64,000 bases of DNA, from assembly GCF_040932005.1 (NCBI RefSeq), contig NZ_CP162414.1:3251501-3315500 (forward strand), read 5' to 3'. Shown here in pieces: positions 37,653 to 47,764 of this stretch. Below the pieces are notes generated by a model that worked only from the letters and a program-made list of their open reading frames with translations, did not search any database and had not been told where the DNA came from. The stretch is from Aestuariibius sp. HNIBRBA575 (GTDB lineage Bacteria > Pseudomonadota > Alphaproteobacteria > Rhodobacterales > Rhodobacteraceae). Both the position numbers and the translations under genes were made by a program. Numbering within the stretch: position 1 is the first letter of the stretch; each line of letters starts with the position of its first letter.

Positions 37653-38524
37653 GGCTTAAACGCCCGGACTTCTTTGAGGTCCGGGATCACGTCCGCCGTG
37701 CCATGACGCATCACCATCAGTGCCCCAGCCCGGGTCGCCAAATCAACCGCATCCCATAGCGGTAATCCGCGATCCAGCCCCGCCAGAACGTAGCCAGTGA
37801 ACGTATCCCCAGCGCCCGTTGTGTCCACAGCATCGACGGGAATGGCCTGATATTCCTGCGCGTCCCAGTCGTTTTGTTGCAAAAACACAAACCCGCCATC
37901 GCCGCCGGTCGTGACAATCACGGTTTCGACGCCCAAATCCGCGACGTTCAGCCCTGTTGATTGAAACAATTGTTCCATCTCAACCGCGTTCATGATCAGG
38001 AAATCCAGATAAGGCAGAACAGCACGCACTTGGTCCGCATCAAAAGGCGCGGCCGCATAGGCCACCTTTAGTCCCAGTTCATGGGCCAATTTTGCGGTTT
38101 CGACCTGCAAACAGGTTTCGTTCTGACAGATCAGCCAGTCACCACGTTCAGCAGACCCAATCGCGCTGCGCATCAGGTTGATCGGGATTGCATCATTTGC
38201 CCCGGGATCAAGGATGATCGCGTTTTCACCCTGAGGATCAACGGCAATGATGGCCTGCGCCGTATGTGTGTCAACCTGCGCGATGAACCGGGTATCGACC
38301 CCATATTCCGTCAGCCGATCCACCGCCCAGCGTCCATCAACCCCAACCGCACCGATATGTTTGACCTGCGCGCCAGCCCGGGCAGCGGCCACGGACATAT
38401 TTGCCCCTTTGCCGCCCATAAACACATCGCGTTTGGTCGATGCCAGCGTTTCACCCGGCGCCGGAATATGCGGCACCGAATACACGATATCTTGGTTTAT
38501 CGAACCGAGGTTCCAAATCGTCAT
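37649..38524 (-). CDS. PfkB-family carbohydrate kinase (ribokinase-like)
   Basis: A 291-aa sugar kinase. Motif 1 [15 protein letters not shown] near 38-52 and motif 2 [12 protein letters not shown] near 237-248 with the catalytic Asp are both present. The AxxxxGG pattern resembles ribokinase, but the substrate could be another sugar or nucleoside. Its ATG overlaps the maeB stop by 1 nt (TAATG), so it is translated after maeB. Confidence 0.88.
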   Translation of the reverse strand: MTIWNLGSINQDIVYSVPHIPAPGETLASTKRDVFMGGKGANMSVAAARAGAQVKHIGAVGVDGRWAVDRLTEYGVDTRFIAQVDTHTAQAIIAVDPQGENAIILDPGANDAIPINLMRSAIGSAERGDWLICQNETCLQVETAKLAHELGLKVAYAAAPFDADQVRAVLPYLDFLIMNAVEMEQLFQSTGLNVADLGVETVIVTTGGDGGFVFLQQNDWDAQEYQAIPVDAVDTTGAGDTFTGYVLAGLDRGLPLWDAVDLATRAGALMVMRHGTADVIPDLKEVRAFKP

Positions 38525-40779
38525 TAGCCAACCTTACATGCCGCAATCACGGCCATGTTCAGGATGTCGTTGACCGTGGACACAGTGGAACAAATCTGGA
38601 TCGGCTTGTCGATCCCCGCAAGGATTGGGCCGATAACCGTCGCGCCGGCCATTTCCTGCATCAGTTTCACCGAAATCGACGCCGAATGACGCGCAGGCAC
38701 AACCAACACATTGGCCGGTCCTGTCAGTCGCGAAAACGGATAGGCCGCGGCGGCGTCGGGGTTCAATGCAACATCGACGTTCATTTCACCTTCGTATTCG
38801 AAATCAACGCCACGCCGGTCCAGAATTTCGGGTGCGATATGCATCTTTTCGGCCCGTTCAGACACCGGATAGCCAAAGGTCGAGAAGCTGACAAACGCAA
38901 CCCGTGGCGTCAGGCCTAGCGCTTTGGCCACTTCGGCGCCGCGTTCAGCGATATCGGCCAGATCGTTTTCGTCGGGCCATTCATGGACCAAAGTATCCGC
39001 GATCAAAACGATTTTGCCTTTGTGCAGCAGGGCCGACACCCCAACCGCGCCATCATGTGGACCAGCATCAAACACATGATTGATCAGTTCCAACACATGG
39101 GCCGATTTGCGGGTCGCGCCTGTAACCATTCCGTCCACGTGACCATGGGCCAGCATCAGGGATGAAAACACATGGCGGTCGCGCGCAGCCAAACGGTGAA
39201 TATCCTGACGGTCATATCCCTTGCGTTGCAGGCGTTCATAAAGGAAGTCTTTGTACTGTGCCAAATGCTGCGAATTGCCCGCATTCACCACTTCGAGTTC
39301 GCGCACAGCGTCCCCCAAACCTTCGGCGGTCAGTTTTTCGCGCACTTCTTCTTCGCGACCAACAACCAGCGCTTTGCCCAAGCCGGACCGTTGATACAGA
39401 ACCGCAGCACGCAGCACCCGTGGATCGTCACCCTCGGCGAATACCACAGTAGATTGCGCGGCACGGGCACGGGAATTTAGGCCGCGCAGGATCGATGCCG
39501 TTGGATCCATCCGTGTTTTCAGCGACAGTTCATATCCCTCCATGTCGACAATGGGGCGACGCGCTACGCCAGTATCCATGCCCGCCTGTGCAACGGCGGT
39601 GGGAATGCGGTGGATCAGACGTGGATCAAACGGGGTTGGGATGATGTAATCCCGGCCAAAGGTCAGTTTGGTCCCATAGGCCACGGCCACCTCGTCTGGG
39701 ACGTCTTCGCGTGCCAGTTCAGCCAAGGCGCGGGCGCAGGCGATTTTCATCTCATCGTTGATGGCGCGGGCGTGGATATCCAGCGCGCCGCGGAACAAGT
39801 AAGGGAAACCCAAGACGTTGTTCACTTGGTTAGGATAATCGGACCGGCCCGTGGCAACAATTGCGTCAACCCGAACGGCATGCGCCTCTTCTGGGGTGAT
39901 TTCCGGATCGGGGTTGGCCATTGCAAAAATCACCGGATTGTCGGCCATGGCTTCGACCATGTCTTGGGTCACAGCACCTTTGGCGGATACACCAAGGAAC
40001 ACATCTGCGCCGATCATCGCCTCTTCTAGGCTGCGCAATTCGGTGTTGACCGCATGGGCGGATTTCCATTGGTTCATACCTTCGGTGCGACCCTGGTAAA
40101 TCACACCTTTGGTGTCACAAATAATGCAATGTTCGTGTTTCGCACCCATCGCTTTCAGCAGTTCAATACAGGCAATCCCCGCCGCACCAGCCCCGTTCAA
40201 AACGATTTTCACGTCTTCGATCTTTTTGCCGGAAATGTGCAACGCATTGATCAGACCCGCCGCGCAAATCACAGCTGTGCCATGCTGATCATCGTGGAAC
40301 ACGGGAATGTCCATTTCCTCTTTCAAACGCTGCTCAATGATGAAGCATTCCGGCGCTTTGATGTCTTCTAGATTGATCCCACCAAAGGTTGGCCCCATCA
40401 AACGCACCGCTTCGCAGAATTTATCCGCGTCTTCGGTGTCCAATTCGATGTCGATCGAATTCACATCAGCAAAACGTTTGAACAGGACGGCCTTGCCTTC
40501 CATCACGGGTTTACTGCCCAGCGCGCCCAGATTGCCCAACCCCAACACGGCCGTGCCGTTTGAAATCACTGCAACCAAGTTGCCTTTGTTGGTGTAATCA
40601 TAGGCCAGTTCGGGATTTTCAGCGATATCTTCGCAAGGCACCGCAACGCCGGGGGAATAGGCCAGCGACAGGTCGCGCTGTGTCATCATAGGAACGGTGG
40701 CTTGCACCTCCCACTTTCCTGGTGTCGGTTCCAAATGAAATTGCAGCGCGTCTTCGCGTGTTACCCGCGTCTTGGCCAT
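38524..40779 (-). CDS. maeB: NADP-dependent malic enzyme with phosphotransacetylase-like domain
   Basis: MaeB decarboxylates malate to pyruvate, supplying NADPH. The 751-aa protein has the malic enzyme core (about 10-420; FHDDQHGTAV, NGAGAAGIACI, ANPDPEITPEE) fused to a PTA-like C-terminal domain (about 430-751), which in homologues is regulatory, not catalytic. ATG at 40779 follows GAGGAGA. It is divergent from mutS over 124 bp and followed by the pfkB-type kinase. Confidence 0.96.
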   Translation of the reverse strand: MAKTRVTREDALQFHLEPTPGKWEVQATVPMMTQRDLSLAYSPGVAVPCEDIAENPELAYDYTNKGNLVAVISNGTAVLGLGNLGALGSKPVMEGKAVLFKRFADVNSIDIELDTEDADKFCEAVRLMGPTFGGINLEDIKAPECFIIEQRLKEEMDIPVFHDDQHGTAVICAAGLINALHISGKKIEDVKIVLNGAGAAGIACIELLKAMGAKHEHCIICDTKGVIYQGRTEGMNQWKSAHAVNTELRSLEEAMIGADVFLGVSAKGAVTQDMVEAMADNPVIFAMANPDPEITPEEAHAVRVDAIVATGRSDYPNQVNNVLGFPYLFRGALDIHARAINDEMKIACARALAELAREDVPDEVAVAYGTKLTFGRDYIIPTPFDPRLIHRIPTAVAQAGMDTGVARRPIVDMEGYELSLKTRMDPTASILRGLNSRARAAQSTVVFAEGDDPRVLRAAVLYQRSGLGKALVVGREEEVREKLTAEGLGDAVRELEVVNAGNSQHLAQYKDFLYERLQRKGYDRQDIHRLAARDRHVFSSLMLAHGHVDGMVTGATRKSAHVLELINHVFDAGPHDGAVGVSALLHKGKIVLIADTLVHEWPDENDLADIAERGAEVAKALGLTPRVAFVSFSTFGYPVSERAEKMHIAPEILDRRGVDFEYEGEMNVDVALNPDAAAAYPFSRLTGPANVLVVPARHSASISVKLMQEMAGATVIGPILAGIDKPIQICSTVSTVNDILNMAVIAACKVG

Positions 40780-40903
40780 GATTTATCTCCTCTTGCACCT
40801 GACACGCATACCGGGTTGTTGGTAGGGGCTGCAATGTCTACGTTTTCGACTTTCGTCGCTAACATTGGCTTTGTAATGTGCGGATCGGAACCAGGGGATC
40901 GCA

Positions 40904-43537
40904 ATGAGCACAAAGACAGACAGCGTCACGCCAATGATGGCGCAATTTCTTGATCTTAAATCGGGCTATCCCGACGCCATGCTGTTTTATCGCATGGGGG
41001 ATTTCTATGAAATGTTCTTTGAGGATGCTGTGGCCGCTGCTGAGGCATTGGATATTGCCCTGACCAAACGCGGCAAACACCAAGGCGCCGACATCCCGAT
41101 GTGCGGCGTTCCGGTTCATGCCGCTGAACGGTATCTGTTGACGCTGATCCGCAAAGGGTTCCGCGTCGCTGTTTGTGAACAAATGGAAAGCCCCGCCGAA
41201 GCGAAAAAGCGCGGGTCGAAATCCGTGGTGAAACGCGATGTGGTGCGGCTGGTAACACCCGGCACATTGACCGAAGAATCCCTGCTGGATGCGCGCCGCC
41301 ATAACTATCTGGCGGCGTTTTCCCTGATCCGCGACGAAGGCGCGCTGGCTTGGGTTGATATATCCACCGGGACTTTGTCTGTTATGCCCTGTTCGCCACT
41401 ACACCTTGGACCCGAACTTGCGCGTTTGACCCCACGCGAAGTGTTGCTCAGCGATGCGTCAGATCAAAATTACGGTGAATTAGTGTCTGAAATTGGATCC
41501 TCTGTCACGGTTCGTGGTGGGTCCGCCTTTGACAGTACAAACGGTAAACAGCGTCTTTGTGATCTCTATCGTGTTGGGTCGCTGGATGCGTTTGGCACGT
41601 TTTCACAGGTCGAAATTTCGGCTCTCGCCGCGCTGGTGGATTATCTAGAGGTCACGCAAAAGGGCAATCTGCCCCTGCTGCGTCCCCCTGTTCGGGAACA
41701 GGCAAATGCCGCGATGCAAATTGATGCAGCAACACGTCGTTCGTTGGAATTGACCCATTCGATGACGGGTGGGCGAAACGGGTCATTGTTGCACTGTATT
41801 GACCACACAGTCACAGCACCCGGTGCGCGATTGTTGGAACGCCGATTGGCGGCCCCGAGCCGCGCCAAATCAGTGATCCTAGATCGCCAAGATGCGGTTG
41901 CGTTTTTTGTCGATCAGCAGGGACTGGGTCACGAAATGCGCAGCGCCTTGCGCGAAGTGGCCGATATTGATCGATCTCTGTCACGTCTGGCGCTGGATCG
42001 TGGCGGTCCGCGCGATATGACATCGATCCGAAACACATTGGCCCAAGCCGCAACATTGGCATTGCTCACGTCTGAGGTGGAATTGCCCGCATTGCTGGCC
42101 AAATCTTCGGCGGATTTGGTGGGTCATGACGATCTGAGGAAATTGCTGGAATCGGCATTGGTTGCAGAGCCGCCTTTGTTGGCGCGTGATGGCGGGTTCA
42201 TCGCCCAAGGGTATAATTCCGAGCTGGATGAAGTACGCAAGCTACGTGACGAAGGCCGGTCTGTCATAGCGTCCTTGCAGGCGAAATATTCCGAAATGTC
42301 AGGGGTTTCCGCGCTAAAGATCAAGCACAACAATGTACTGGGCTATTTCATCGAAACGACCGCAACCCATGCGGACAAAATGCTGTCAGAACCGCTGTCC
42401 GAAACGTTCATTCACCGACAAACCACCGCCAATCAGGTCCGGTTCACAACGGTTGAGCTGAGCGAGCTTGAGACAAAGATTTTGAACGCGGGCGGGCGGG
42501 TGCTTGAGATTGAAAACAGTCTCTATGCAGGCCTAAAATCACAAATAGTGGAGCAAGCACCGGTATTGTCGGCCCTGGCGACGGCCTTGGCTGAATTTGA
42601 TTTGGCCACTGGTTTGGCGGTTTTGGCGCAGGATCGAAATTGGACCCGACCTGAGATTACCGATGGGCGCGACTTTGACATTCGGTCTGGTCGTCATCCC
42701 GTGGTGGAACAGGCTCTACGTCAGGCCGGAAACCCGTTTGTTGCCAATGATTGTAACCTGTCAGAGGCATCGATTCATCTGCTGACCGGTCCCAATATGG
42801 CGGGTAAATCGACCTATTTGCGACAGAACGCATTGATCGCTGTTTTGGCGCAAATGGGCGGATTTGTCCCGGCTGCGTCCGCCAAAATTGGTTTGGTCAG
42901 CCAAGTGTTCAGCCGCGTGGGCGCGTCTGATGATCTGGCACGTGGACGATCGACCTTTATGGTCGAAATGGTGGAAACAGCGGCGATTTTGAACCAGGCA
43001 GATGATCGCGCTTTGGTCATTTTGGACGAAATCGGCCGCGGAACGGCGACTTATGACGGGCTGTCAATCGCATGGGCCACGTTGGAACATTTGCATGACG
43101 TGAACCGATGCCGGGCGTTGTTCGCCACGCATTATCACGAAATGTCTGCACTGGCGGGCAAGTTGGACAATGTCGAAAATTCCACCGTTGCCGTCAAAGA
43201 ATGGGACGGAGACGTGATTTTCCTGCACGAAGTGCGACTGGGTACAGCCGATCGCAGCTATGGTGTGCAGGTGGCCCGATTGGCGGGCCTGCCAACCAAA
43301 GTGGTGGAGCGGGCCCGGATTGTTTTGGAAGCGTTGGAAAAAGGTGAACAGCGCGGAGAAGCGTCACGTGAAACCTTGATCGATGACCTGCCGCTATTTG
43401 CTGCGATGTCATCAGCCCCTCAGCCGGTTGCCTCTCATACATCAGAGGTCGAAGATCGGCTGAAGGATATTTTGCCAGATGAGCTGTCGCCAAGAGAGGC
43501 CATTCAGCTCATCTATGATCTCAAAGATCTGCTTTAG
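40904..43537 (+). CDS. mutS: DNA mismatch repair protein MutS
   Basis: Recognises mismatches and small loops after replication. The 877-aa protein has the mismatch-reading GDFYEMF (Phe-x-Glu) near 32, connector and lever domains, and a C-terminal ATPase with GPNMAGKSTYLRQ near 630, DEIGRGTATYDG and ATHYHEM. A clamp-linked beta-binding peptide is possible in the tail. ATG at 40904 is preceded by AGGGGATC. It is divergent from maeB and convergent with grpE (4-nt overlap). Confidence 0.97.
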   Translation: MSTKTDSVTPMMAQFLDLKSGYPDAMLFYRMGDFYEMFFEDAVAAAEALDIALTKRGKHQGADIPMCGVPVHAAERYLLTLIRKGFRVAVCEQMESPAEAKKRGSKSVVKRDVVRLVTPGTLTEESLLDARRHNYLAAFSLIRDEGALAWVDISTGTLSVMPCSPLHLGPELARLTPREVLLSDASDQNYGELVSEIGSSVTVRGGSAFDSTNGKQRLCDLYRVGSLDAFGTFSQVEISALAALVDYLEVTQKGNLPLLRPPVREQANAAMQIDAATRRSLELTHSMTGGRNGSLLHCIDHTVTAPGARLLERRLAAPSRAKSVILDRQDAVAFFVDQQGLGHEMRSALREVADIDRSLSRLALDRGGPRDMTSIRNTLAQAATLALLTSEVELPALLAKSSADLVGHDDLRKLLESALVAEPPLLARDGGFIAQGYNSELDEVRKLRDEGRSVIASLQAKYSEMSGVSALKIKHNNVLGYFIETTATHADKMLSEPLSETFIHRQTTANQVRFTTVELSELETKILNAGGRVLEIENSLYAGLKSQIVEQAPVLSALATALAEFDLATGLAVLAQDRNWTRPEITDGRDFDIRSGRHPVVEQALRQAGNPFVANDCNLSEASIHLLTGPNMAGKSTYLRQNALIAVLAQMGGFVPAASAKIGLVSQVFSRVGASDDLARGRSTFMVEMVETAAILNQADDRALVILDEIGRGTATYDGLSIAWATLEHLHDVNRCRALFATHYHEMSALAGKLDNVENSTVAVKEWDGDVIFLHEVRLGTADRSYGVQVARLAGLPTKVVERARIVLEALEKGEQRGEASRETLIDDLPLFAAMSSAPQPVASHTSEVEDRLKDILPDELSPREAIQLIYDLKDLL

Positions 43538-44109
43538 GATGCGGGGGTCGAGCTGACACCGACCTGAGCCGGACGCAACAAACGGTCCTGAATCATAAAG
43601 CCCTGCGCCATCACCTGAATGATGTCGCCAGCTTTGGTTCCGGGAACCGGTGCTTCGAACATGGCTTGGTGCTGTTGTGGATCAAAACGATCGCCCACTT
43701 CTGGCACAATTGGCTCGATCCCGTGTTTCTTAAACACGTTGATCAATTCGCGCATGGTCAGTTCAACACCTTCCAACAGCGCGGCGGATTGCTCTTTGTC
43801 GCTTTCCTTAGCGGAATCGAGCGCCCGTTGCAGGTTGTCATAAACCGGCAGCAGATCGCGGGCCAATTTGGTCCCACCGTAATTTTCTGCCTCGCGGCGA
43901 TCACGATCCGCGCGTTTGCGCGTGTTTTCCAGATCAGCCAGTGACCGGATGAACCGATCTTTCAGCTCATCGCGTTCTGCGATCAGCGCATCAAGCTCGG
44001 GGCTTGGCGCGTCTTGCAGTTCAACTACACCGTCTTCGGGTTCGATATCCCCACGCATTTCTGCGGCAATATCTTCCATAAATTGTTCGTCGCTCTTGGG
44101 CTCTGCCAT
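43534..44109 (-). CDS. grpE: Nucleotide exchange factor GrpE
   Basis: A 191-aa co-chaperone that releases ADP from DnaK. The acidic N-terminal 40 residues lead into a long coiled coil (about 45-110; DALIAERDELKDRFIRSLAD) and a beta domain with the QVMAQGFMIQDRLLRPAQV signature. It follows hrcA by 10 bp on the minus strand. dnaKJ lie at the far left of the window, and no CIRCE element is seen in front of hrcA. Confidence 0.96.
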   Translation of the reverse strand: MAEPKSDEQFMEDIAAEMRGDIEPEDGVVELQDAPSPELDALIAERDELKDRFIRSLADLENTRKRADRDRREAENYGGTKLARDLLPVYDNLQRALDSAKESDKEQSAALLEGVELTMRELINVFKKHGIEPIVPEVGDRFDPQQHQAMFEAPVPGTKAGDIIQVMAQGFMIQDRLLRPAQVGVSSTPAS

Positions 44110-44119
44110 GTTTCTTCCT

Positions 44120-45184
44120 TCAGGCGCGGTCCGAAATTAGTTTGCCAACCAACTGCGCCGTGTAGTCCACAATGGGAACAATCCGCCCATAGTTCAGACG
44201 AGTGGGGCCAATAACCCCCACAGCACCGATGATCTTTCGATCAGCGTTCATATAGGGAGAAACCACCAGAGAGGAACCCGAAAGAGAGAAAAGTTTGTTC
44301 TCAGAACCAATAAAAATGCGCACACCTTCGCCTTCTTCCGTGAGTTCAAGGAATTGTGCGATATCTTGCTTGCGTTCAAGGTCATCAAAAAGGGTTCTGA
44401 TGCGATCCAGATCATCCTCTTGGGCCTGATCCGCGAGCAAGTTTCCCCGCCCACGCACGATCAGGCGTTCGGTTGATTCGCCTTTGTTTTCCCAGACGGC
44501 GATGCCGCTTTCGACCAGATTGGCGGCCAGCGTGTCGATCTCTTGGCGGCGTGACGCGATTTCTGTGCCGATATTGGCGCTCAGCTCGCTTAATGTGCGG
44601 CCCTCTACCAGTGAATTCAGGAAATTCGCCGCCTCACGCATGGACGATGGGGTTTGGCCCGGCGGCGGGGTGAACACCCGATTTTCCACGTGACCATCCG
44701 TGAACACCAACACCACCAAGGCCCGGTCCGGTGAAAGCGACACAAATTCAACATGGCGAATTTCGGCTTCGTGTTTGGGGGTTAACACCAGCGAGGCACC
44801 CTGAGTCATCCCAGACAACGCAGACCCAACCCGATCCAAAACAGCGCCAATGTCAGAGCTATTATCCGCCATCGTGTCATCAATTTTCTGGCGGTCCTCG
44901 CCGCCCAGATCACCAACCTCTAGCAAACCGTCAACAAACAGCCGCAGCCCCTGTTGCGTCGGAATACGACCCGCACTGACATGGGGGGAATCCAGCAATC
45001 CCAGAAATTCCAGATCCTGCATCACGTTTCTAATCGTCGCGGCGCTGACCTTTTCTGACATGGAACGTGTTAATGTGCGTGACCCCATCGGCCCGCCCGT
45101 TTGCAGGTAACCCTCGACCACACGGCGAAAAACTTCGCGCGAACGATCATTCATTTCCTCCATCAGACGGCCAGCATCATTCAT
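44120..45184 (-). CDS. hrcA: Heat-inducible transcription repressor HrcA
   Basis: A 354-aa repressor of class I heat-shock genes that binds CIRCE. N-terminal winged helix ([22 protein letters not shown]), a GAF-like middle and a dimerisation part are visible; [18 protein letters not shown] is diagnostic. ATG at 45184 is chosen because AAGGA lies 7 nt before it; GTG at 45202 and ATG at 45190 are less well placed. Upstream of grpE, as in most alphaproteobacteria. Confidence 0.94.
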   Translation of the reverse strand: MNDAGRLMEEMNDRSREVFRRVVEGYLQTGGPMGSRTLTRSMSEKVSAATIRNVMQDLEFLGLLDSPHVSAGRIPTQQGLRLFVDGLLEVGDLGGEDRQKIDDTMADNSSDIGAVLDRVGSALSGMTQGASLVLTPKHEAEIRHVEFVSLSPDRALVVLVFTDGHVENRVFTPPPGQTPSSMREAANFLNSLVEGRTLSELSANIGTEIASRRQEIDTLAANLVESGIAVWENKGESTERLIVRGRGNLLADQAQEDDLDRIRTLFDDLERKQDIAQFLELTEEGEGVRIFIGSENKLFSLSGSSLVVSPYMNADRKIIGAVGVIGPTRLNYGRIVPIVDYTAQLVGKLISDRA

Positions 45185-45301
45185 CAACATGTCCTTTGTC
45201 ACAGTGGCCCCATTAAAACCCGCTTCGGTTTGAGGTCAATGTTGCTTGGAATTCAAAGTGAGGCGCGATATTGCGGCAACAAACGTAAAAAGGATATCTC
45301 C

Positions 45302-46012
45302 ATGCGCCCTTCCCGCCGTCAAATTGATGAAATGCGTTCTGTTTCGATTGAAACAGGGGTTACGAAACACGCTGAGGGCTCTTGCCTGATCAAAATGGGC
45401 GACACACATGTGCTGTGTACCGCCACACTTGAAGATCGGGTTCCGCCGTTCATCAAAGGATCGGGTCTGGGTTGGGTCACCGCAGAATACGGGATGCTGC
45501 CACGGTCAACATCGTCCCGCATGCGCCGCGAAGCGGCGGCTGGCAAACAAGGTGGTCGTACAGTTGAAATCCAACGCCTGATCGGACGCAGCCTGCGGGC
45601 GGGTGTAGATCGCGTTGCATTGGGCGAACGTCAAATCACTGTCGATTGCGATGTTATTCAGGCTGATGGTGGCACACGTTGCGCGTCAATCACGGGTGGC
45701 TGGGTTGCGCTGCGTTTGGCCGTGAACAAGCTGATGAAAGCCGGTGATGTTACCAGCGATCCGCTGGTTAAACCGGTTTCTGCAATCAGCTGTGGCATCT
45801 ATGCCGGGCAACCTGTGCTTGATCTGGATTACCCTGAGGATAGCGTTGCGGGTGTGGATGGCAATTTCATCATGACAGGCGATCGTCTGATCGAAGTTCA
45901 GATGTCCGCAGAAGGTGCGACATTCTCACGTGATGAAATGAACCGCCTGATGGATCTGGCTAACAAAGGCGTGGCCGAATTGGCAAAACTGCAGATTGAG
46001 GCAACAAGCTAA
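45302..46012 (+). CDS. rph: Ribonuclease PH
   Basis: Phosphorolytic 3'-5' exoribonuclease that trims tRNA 3' ends; 236 aa. The opening [19 protein letters not shown], the motif [19 protein letters not shown], the segment [15 protein letters not shown] and the residues [15 protein letters not shown] are typical. ATG at 45302 has AAGGA 7 nt upstream; a longer reading from 45101 is rejected. It is divergent from hrcA across 117 bp, and rdgB starts within its stop (1-nt overlap). Confidence 0.97.
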   Translation: MRPSRRQIDEMRSVSIETGVTKHAEGSCLIKMGDTHVLCTATLEDRVPPFIKGSGLGWVTAEYGMLPRSTSSRMRREAAAGKQGGRTVEIQRLIGRSLRAGVDRVALGERQITVDCDVIQADGGTRCASITGGWVALRLAVNKLMKAGDVTSDPLVKPVSAISCGIYAGQPVLDLDYPEDSVAGVDGNFIMTGDRLIEVQMSAEGATFSRDEMNRLMDLANKGVAELAKLQIEATS

Positions 46013-46620
46013 TGCGTAAATTTCTCGGGGATCAGCTTTTGATTGCGACGCATAATCGCGGCAAAATGGAAGAAATGCAGGCGTTATTCGCTCCTTATTC
46101 CATTTCGCTTTCGTCCAATGCGGATCATCAGCTCCCCGAGCCTGAGGAAACCGAAACCACCTTTATCGGCAATGCCCGGATCAAGGCGCTGGCGGCCTGC
46201 AAAGCAACCGGACTGCCTGCTTTGGCGGATGACAGCGGCATTCAGGTCGACGCATTGGGTGGCGCACCCGGCGTTTACACAGCGGATTGGGCAGAAACCC
46301 CCAATGGTCGTGACTTTGTCATGGCGATGAAACGCACCCATTCAGAGCTAGAGGCCGTCAATGCGCCCCTGCCCCGCACGGCAAGGTTTTGTTCGACTTT
46401 GGTTTTGGTCTGGCCTGATGGCCACGAAGAAATATTTGAAGGCAAAGTCGAAGGTCAGGTCGTGTGGCCCATGCGCGGAACTGTTGGCCACGGCTACGAC
46501 CCGGTGTTTCAACCAAATGGATATGACATCACATTTGCTGAAATGGACCCCGCAGAAAAAAACCGTATCAGTCACCGCGCCGATGCGTTTAACAAATTGA
46601 TTGCAGGCTGCTTTGCTTGA
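46012..46620 (+). CDS. rdgB: XTP/dITP pyrophosphatase RdgB
   Basis: A 202-aa Ham1-family enzyme that clears dITP and XTP from the nucleotide pool. The motifs IATHNRGKMEEMQ, FIGNARIKALAACKATGLP, the segment ADDSGIQVDALGGAPGVYT and GYDPVFQPNGYDITFAEM are clear. ATG overlaps the rph stop by 1 nt, and the 3' end overlaps hemW by 20 nt. Confidence 0.95.
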   Translation: MRKFLGDQLLIATHNRGKMEEMQALFAPYSISLSSNADHQLPEPEETETTFIGNARIKALAACKATGLPALADDSGIQVDALGGAPGVYTADWAETPNGRDFVMAMKRTHSELEAVNAPLPRTARFCSTLVLVWPDGHEEIFEGKVEGQVVWPMRGTVGHGYDPVFQPNGYDITFAEMDPAEKNRISHRADAFNKLIAGCFA

Positions 46621-47764
46621 AGATTGGCAACATGGCGGGTTTGGGCTCTATGTTCATTGGCCTTTTTGTCAGAGCAAATGCCCCTATTGTGACTTTAATT
46701 CGCATGTAAGCAACACAGTTGAGCACGCTGATTGGCGCGCGGCTTTTGTCTCTGAGATTAGGCGAACCGGTGCGTTAACCAAAGGGCGGGTTCTGAGATC
46801 CATATTTTTTGGCGGCGGCACACCAAGTCTGATGGAACCAGGGACTGTCAGGGCCATTTTGGATGAAAGTCAAAAACACTGGTCCTGGGCCAATGACATT
46901 GAAATTACGCTAGAGGCAAATCCAAGCTCTGTCGAAGCAAACAAGTTCGCGGATTTCGCTGATGCGGGCATAAACAGGGTCTCTTTGGGCGTTCAGGCAC
47001 TAAATAACACCGATTTAACCAAATTGGGGCGTCTTCACACACACGAAGAGGCGTTGAACGCCCTAGAAATATCAAGAGCACAGTTTAACCGCGTAAGCTT
47101 TGATTTGATTTACGGACGTCAAGATCAGTCTCTAAGTGATTGGAAACATGAACTAAAACAGGCATTAGGCTATCGACCTGATCACCTTTCACTTTATCAA
47201 CTGACCATAGAAGATGGCACTGCCTTTGGAGCGCGTTTTGCAGCAGGCAAATTGCTTGGCTTACCTAACGAAGACCTTGGCGCTGATATGTATGAACTCA
47301 CCAACCTGCTGTGTGCTGAGAATGGTTTGCAATCCTATGAAGTCTCTAACTATGCGCAAATCGGCTCTGAATCACGTCACAACATGATCTACTGGACAGG
47401 CGGTGACTATGTAGGTGTCGGACCCGGGGCGCATGGTCGATTAACACTGGATGGACGTCGGATAGGGACAGAAGCAACGCGCATGCCAAACGACTGGCTG
47501 GCGTCAGCGCAAAACGGATGTGTAGCACACGAAACCGTTGAGGAAATTTCCGCTGAGGCCCGAAGATCCGAGTTTCTGCTAATGGGACTGCGGGTAACAG
47601 ATGGCGTTGATTTGTCTCGTCTGTCAGAACTGTCTGCCGGGCTATCCGATATCAACTGGGCCGAGCCAATAGATCATGGGCTGATAGAGATTAAAGACAA
47701 CAGAGTTCGCACAACAGAGGCTGGTAAGCCTCTGCTAAATGCTATCTTGCGTCAAATATTGTAA
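46601..47764 (+). CDS. hemW: Radical SAM heme chaperone HemW
   Basis: A 387-aa radical SAM protein with the Cys23-x3-Cys27-x2-Cys30 cluster (CQSKCPYC) followed by DFNSH. HemW binds heme and delivers it to respiratory enzymes; it lacks the extra residues of coproporphyrinogen dehydrogenase HemN. The reading frame begins with TTG at 46601 inside rdgB, with no good ribosome site and no ATG in the usable region, so translation likely depends on coupling to rdgB. The stop abuts parB. Confidence 0.9.
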   Translation: MQAALLEDWQHGGFGLYVHWPFCQSKCPYCDFNSHVSNTVEHADWRAAFVSEIRRTGALTKGRVLRSIFFGGGTPSLMEPGTVRAILDESQKHWSWANDIEITLEANPSSVEANKFADFADAGINRVSLGVQALNNTDLTKLGRLHTHEEALNALEISRAQFNRVSFDLIYGRQDQSLSDWKHELKQALGYRPDHLSLYQLTIEDGTAFGARFAAGKLLGLPNEDLGADMYELTNLLCAENGLQSYEVSNYAQIGSESRHNMIYWTGGDYVGVGPGAHGRLTLDGRRIGTEATRMPNDWLASAQNGCVAHETVEEISAEARRSEFLLMGLRVTDGVDLSRLSELSAGLSDINWAEPIDHGLIEIKDNRVRTTEAGKPLLNAILRQIL

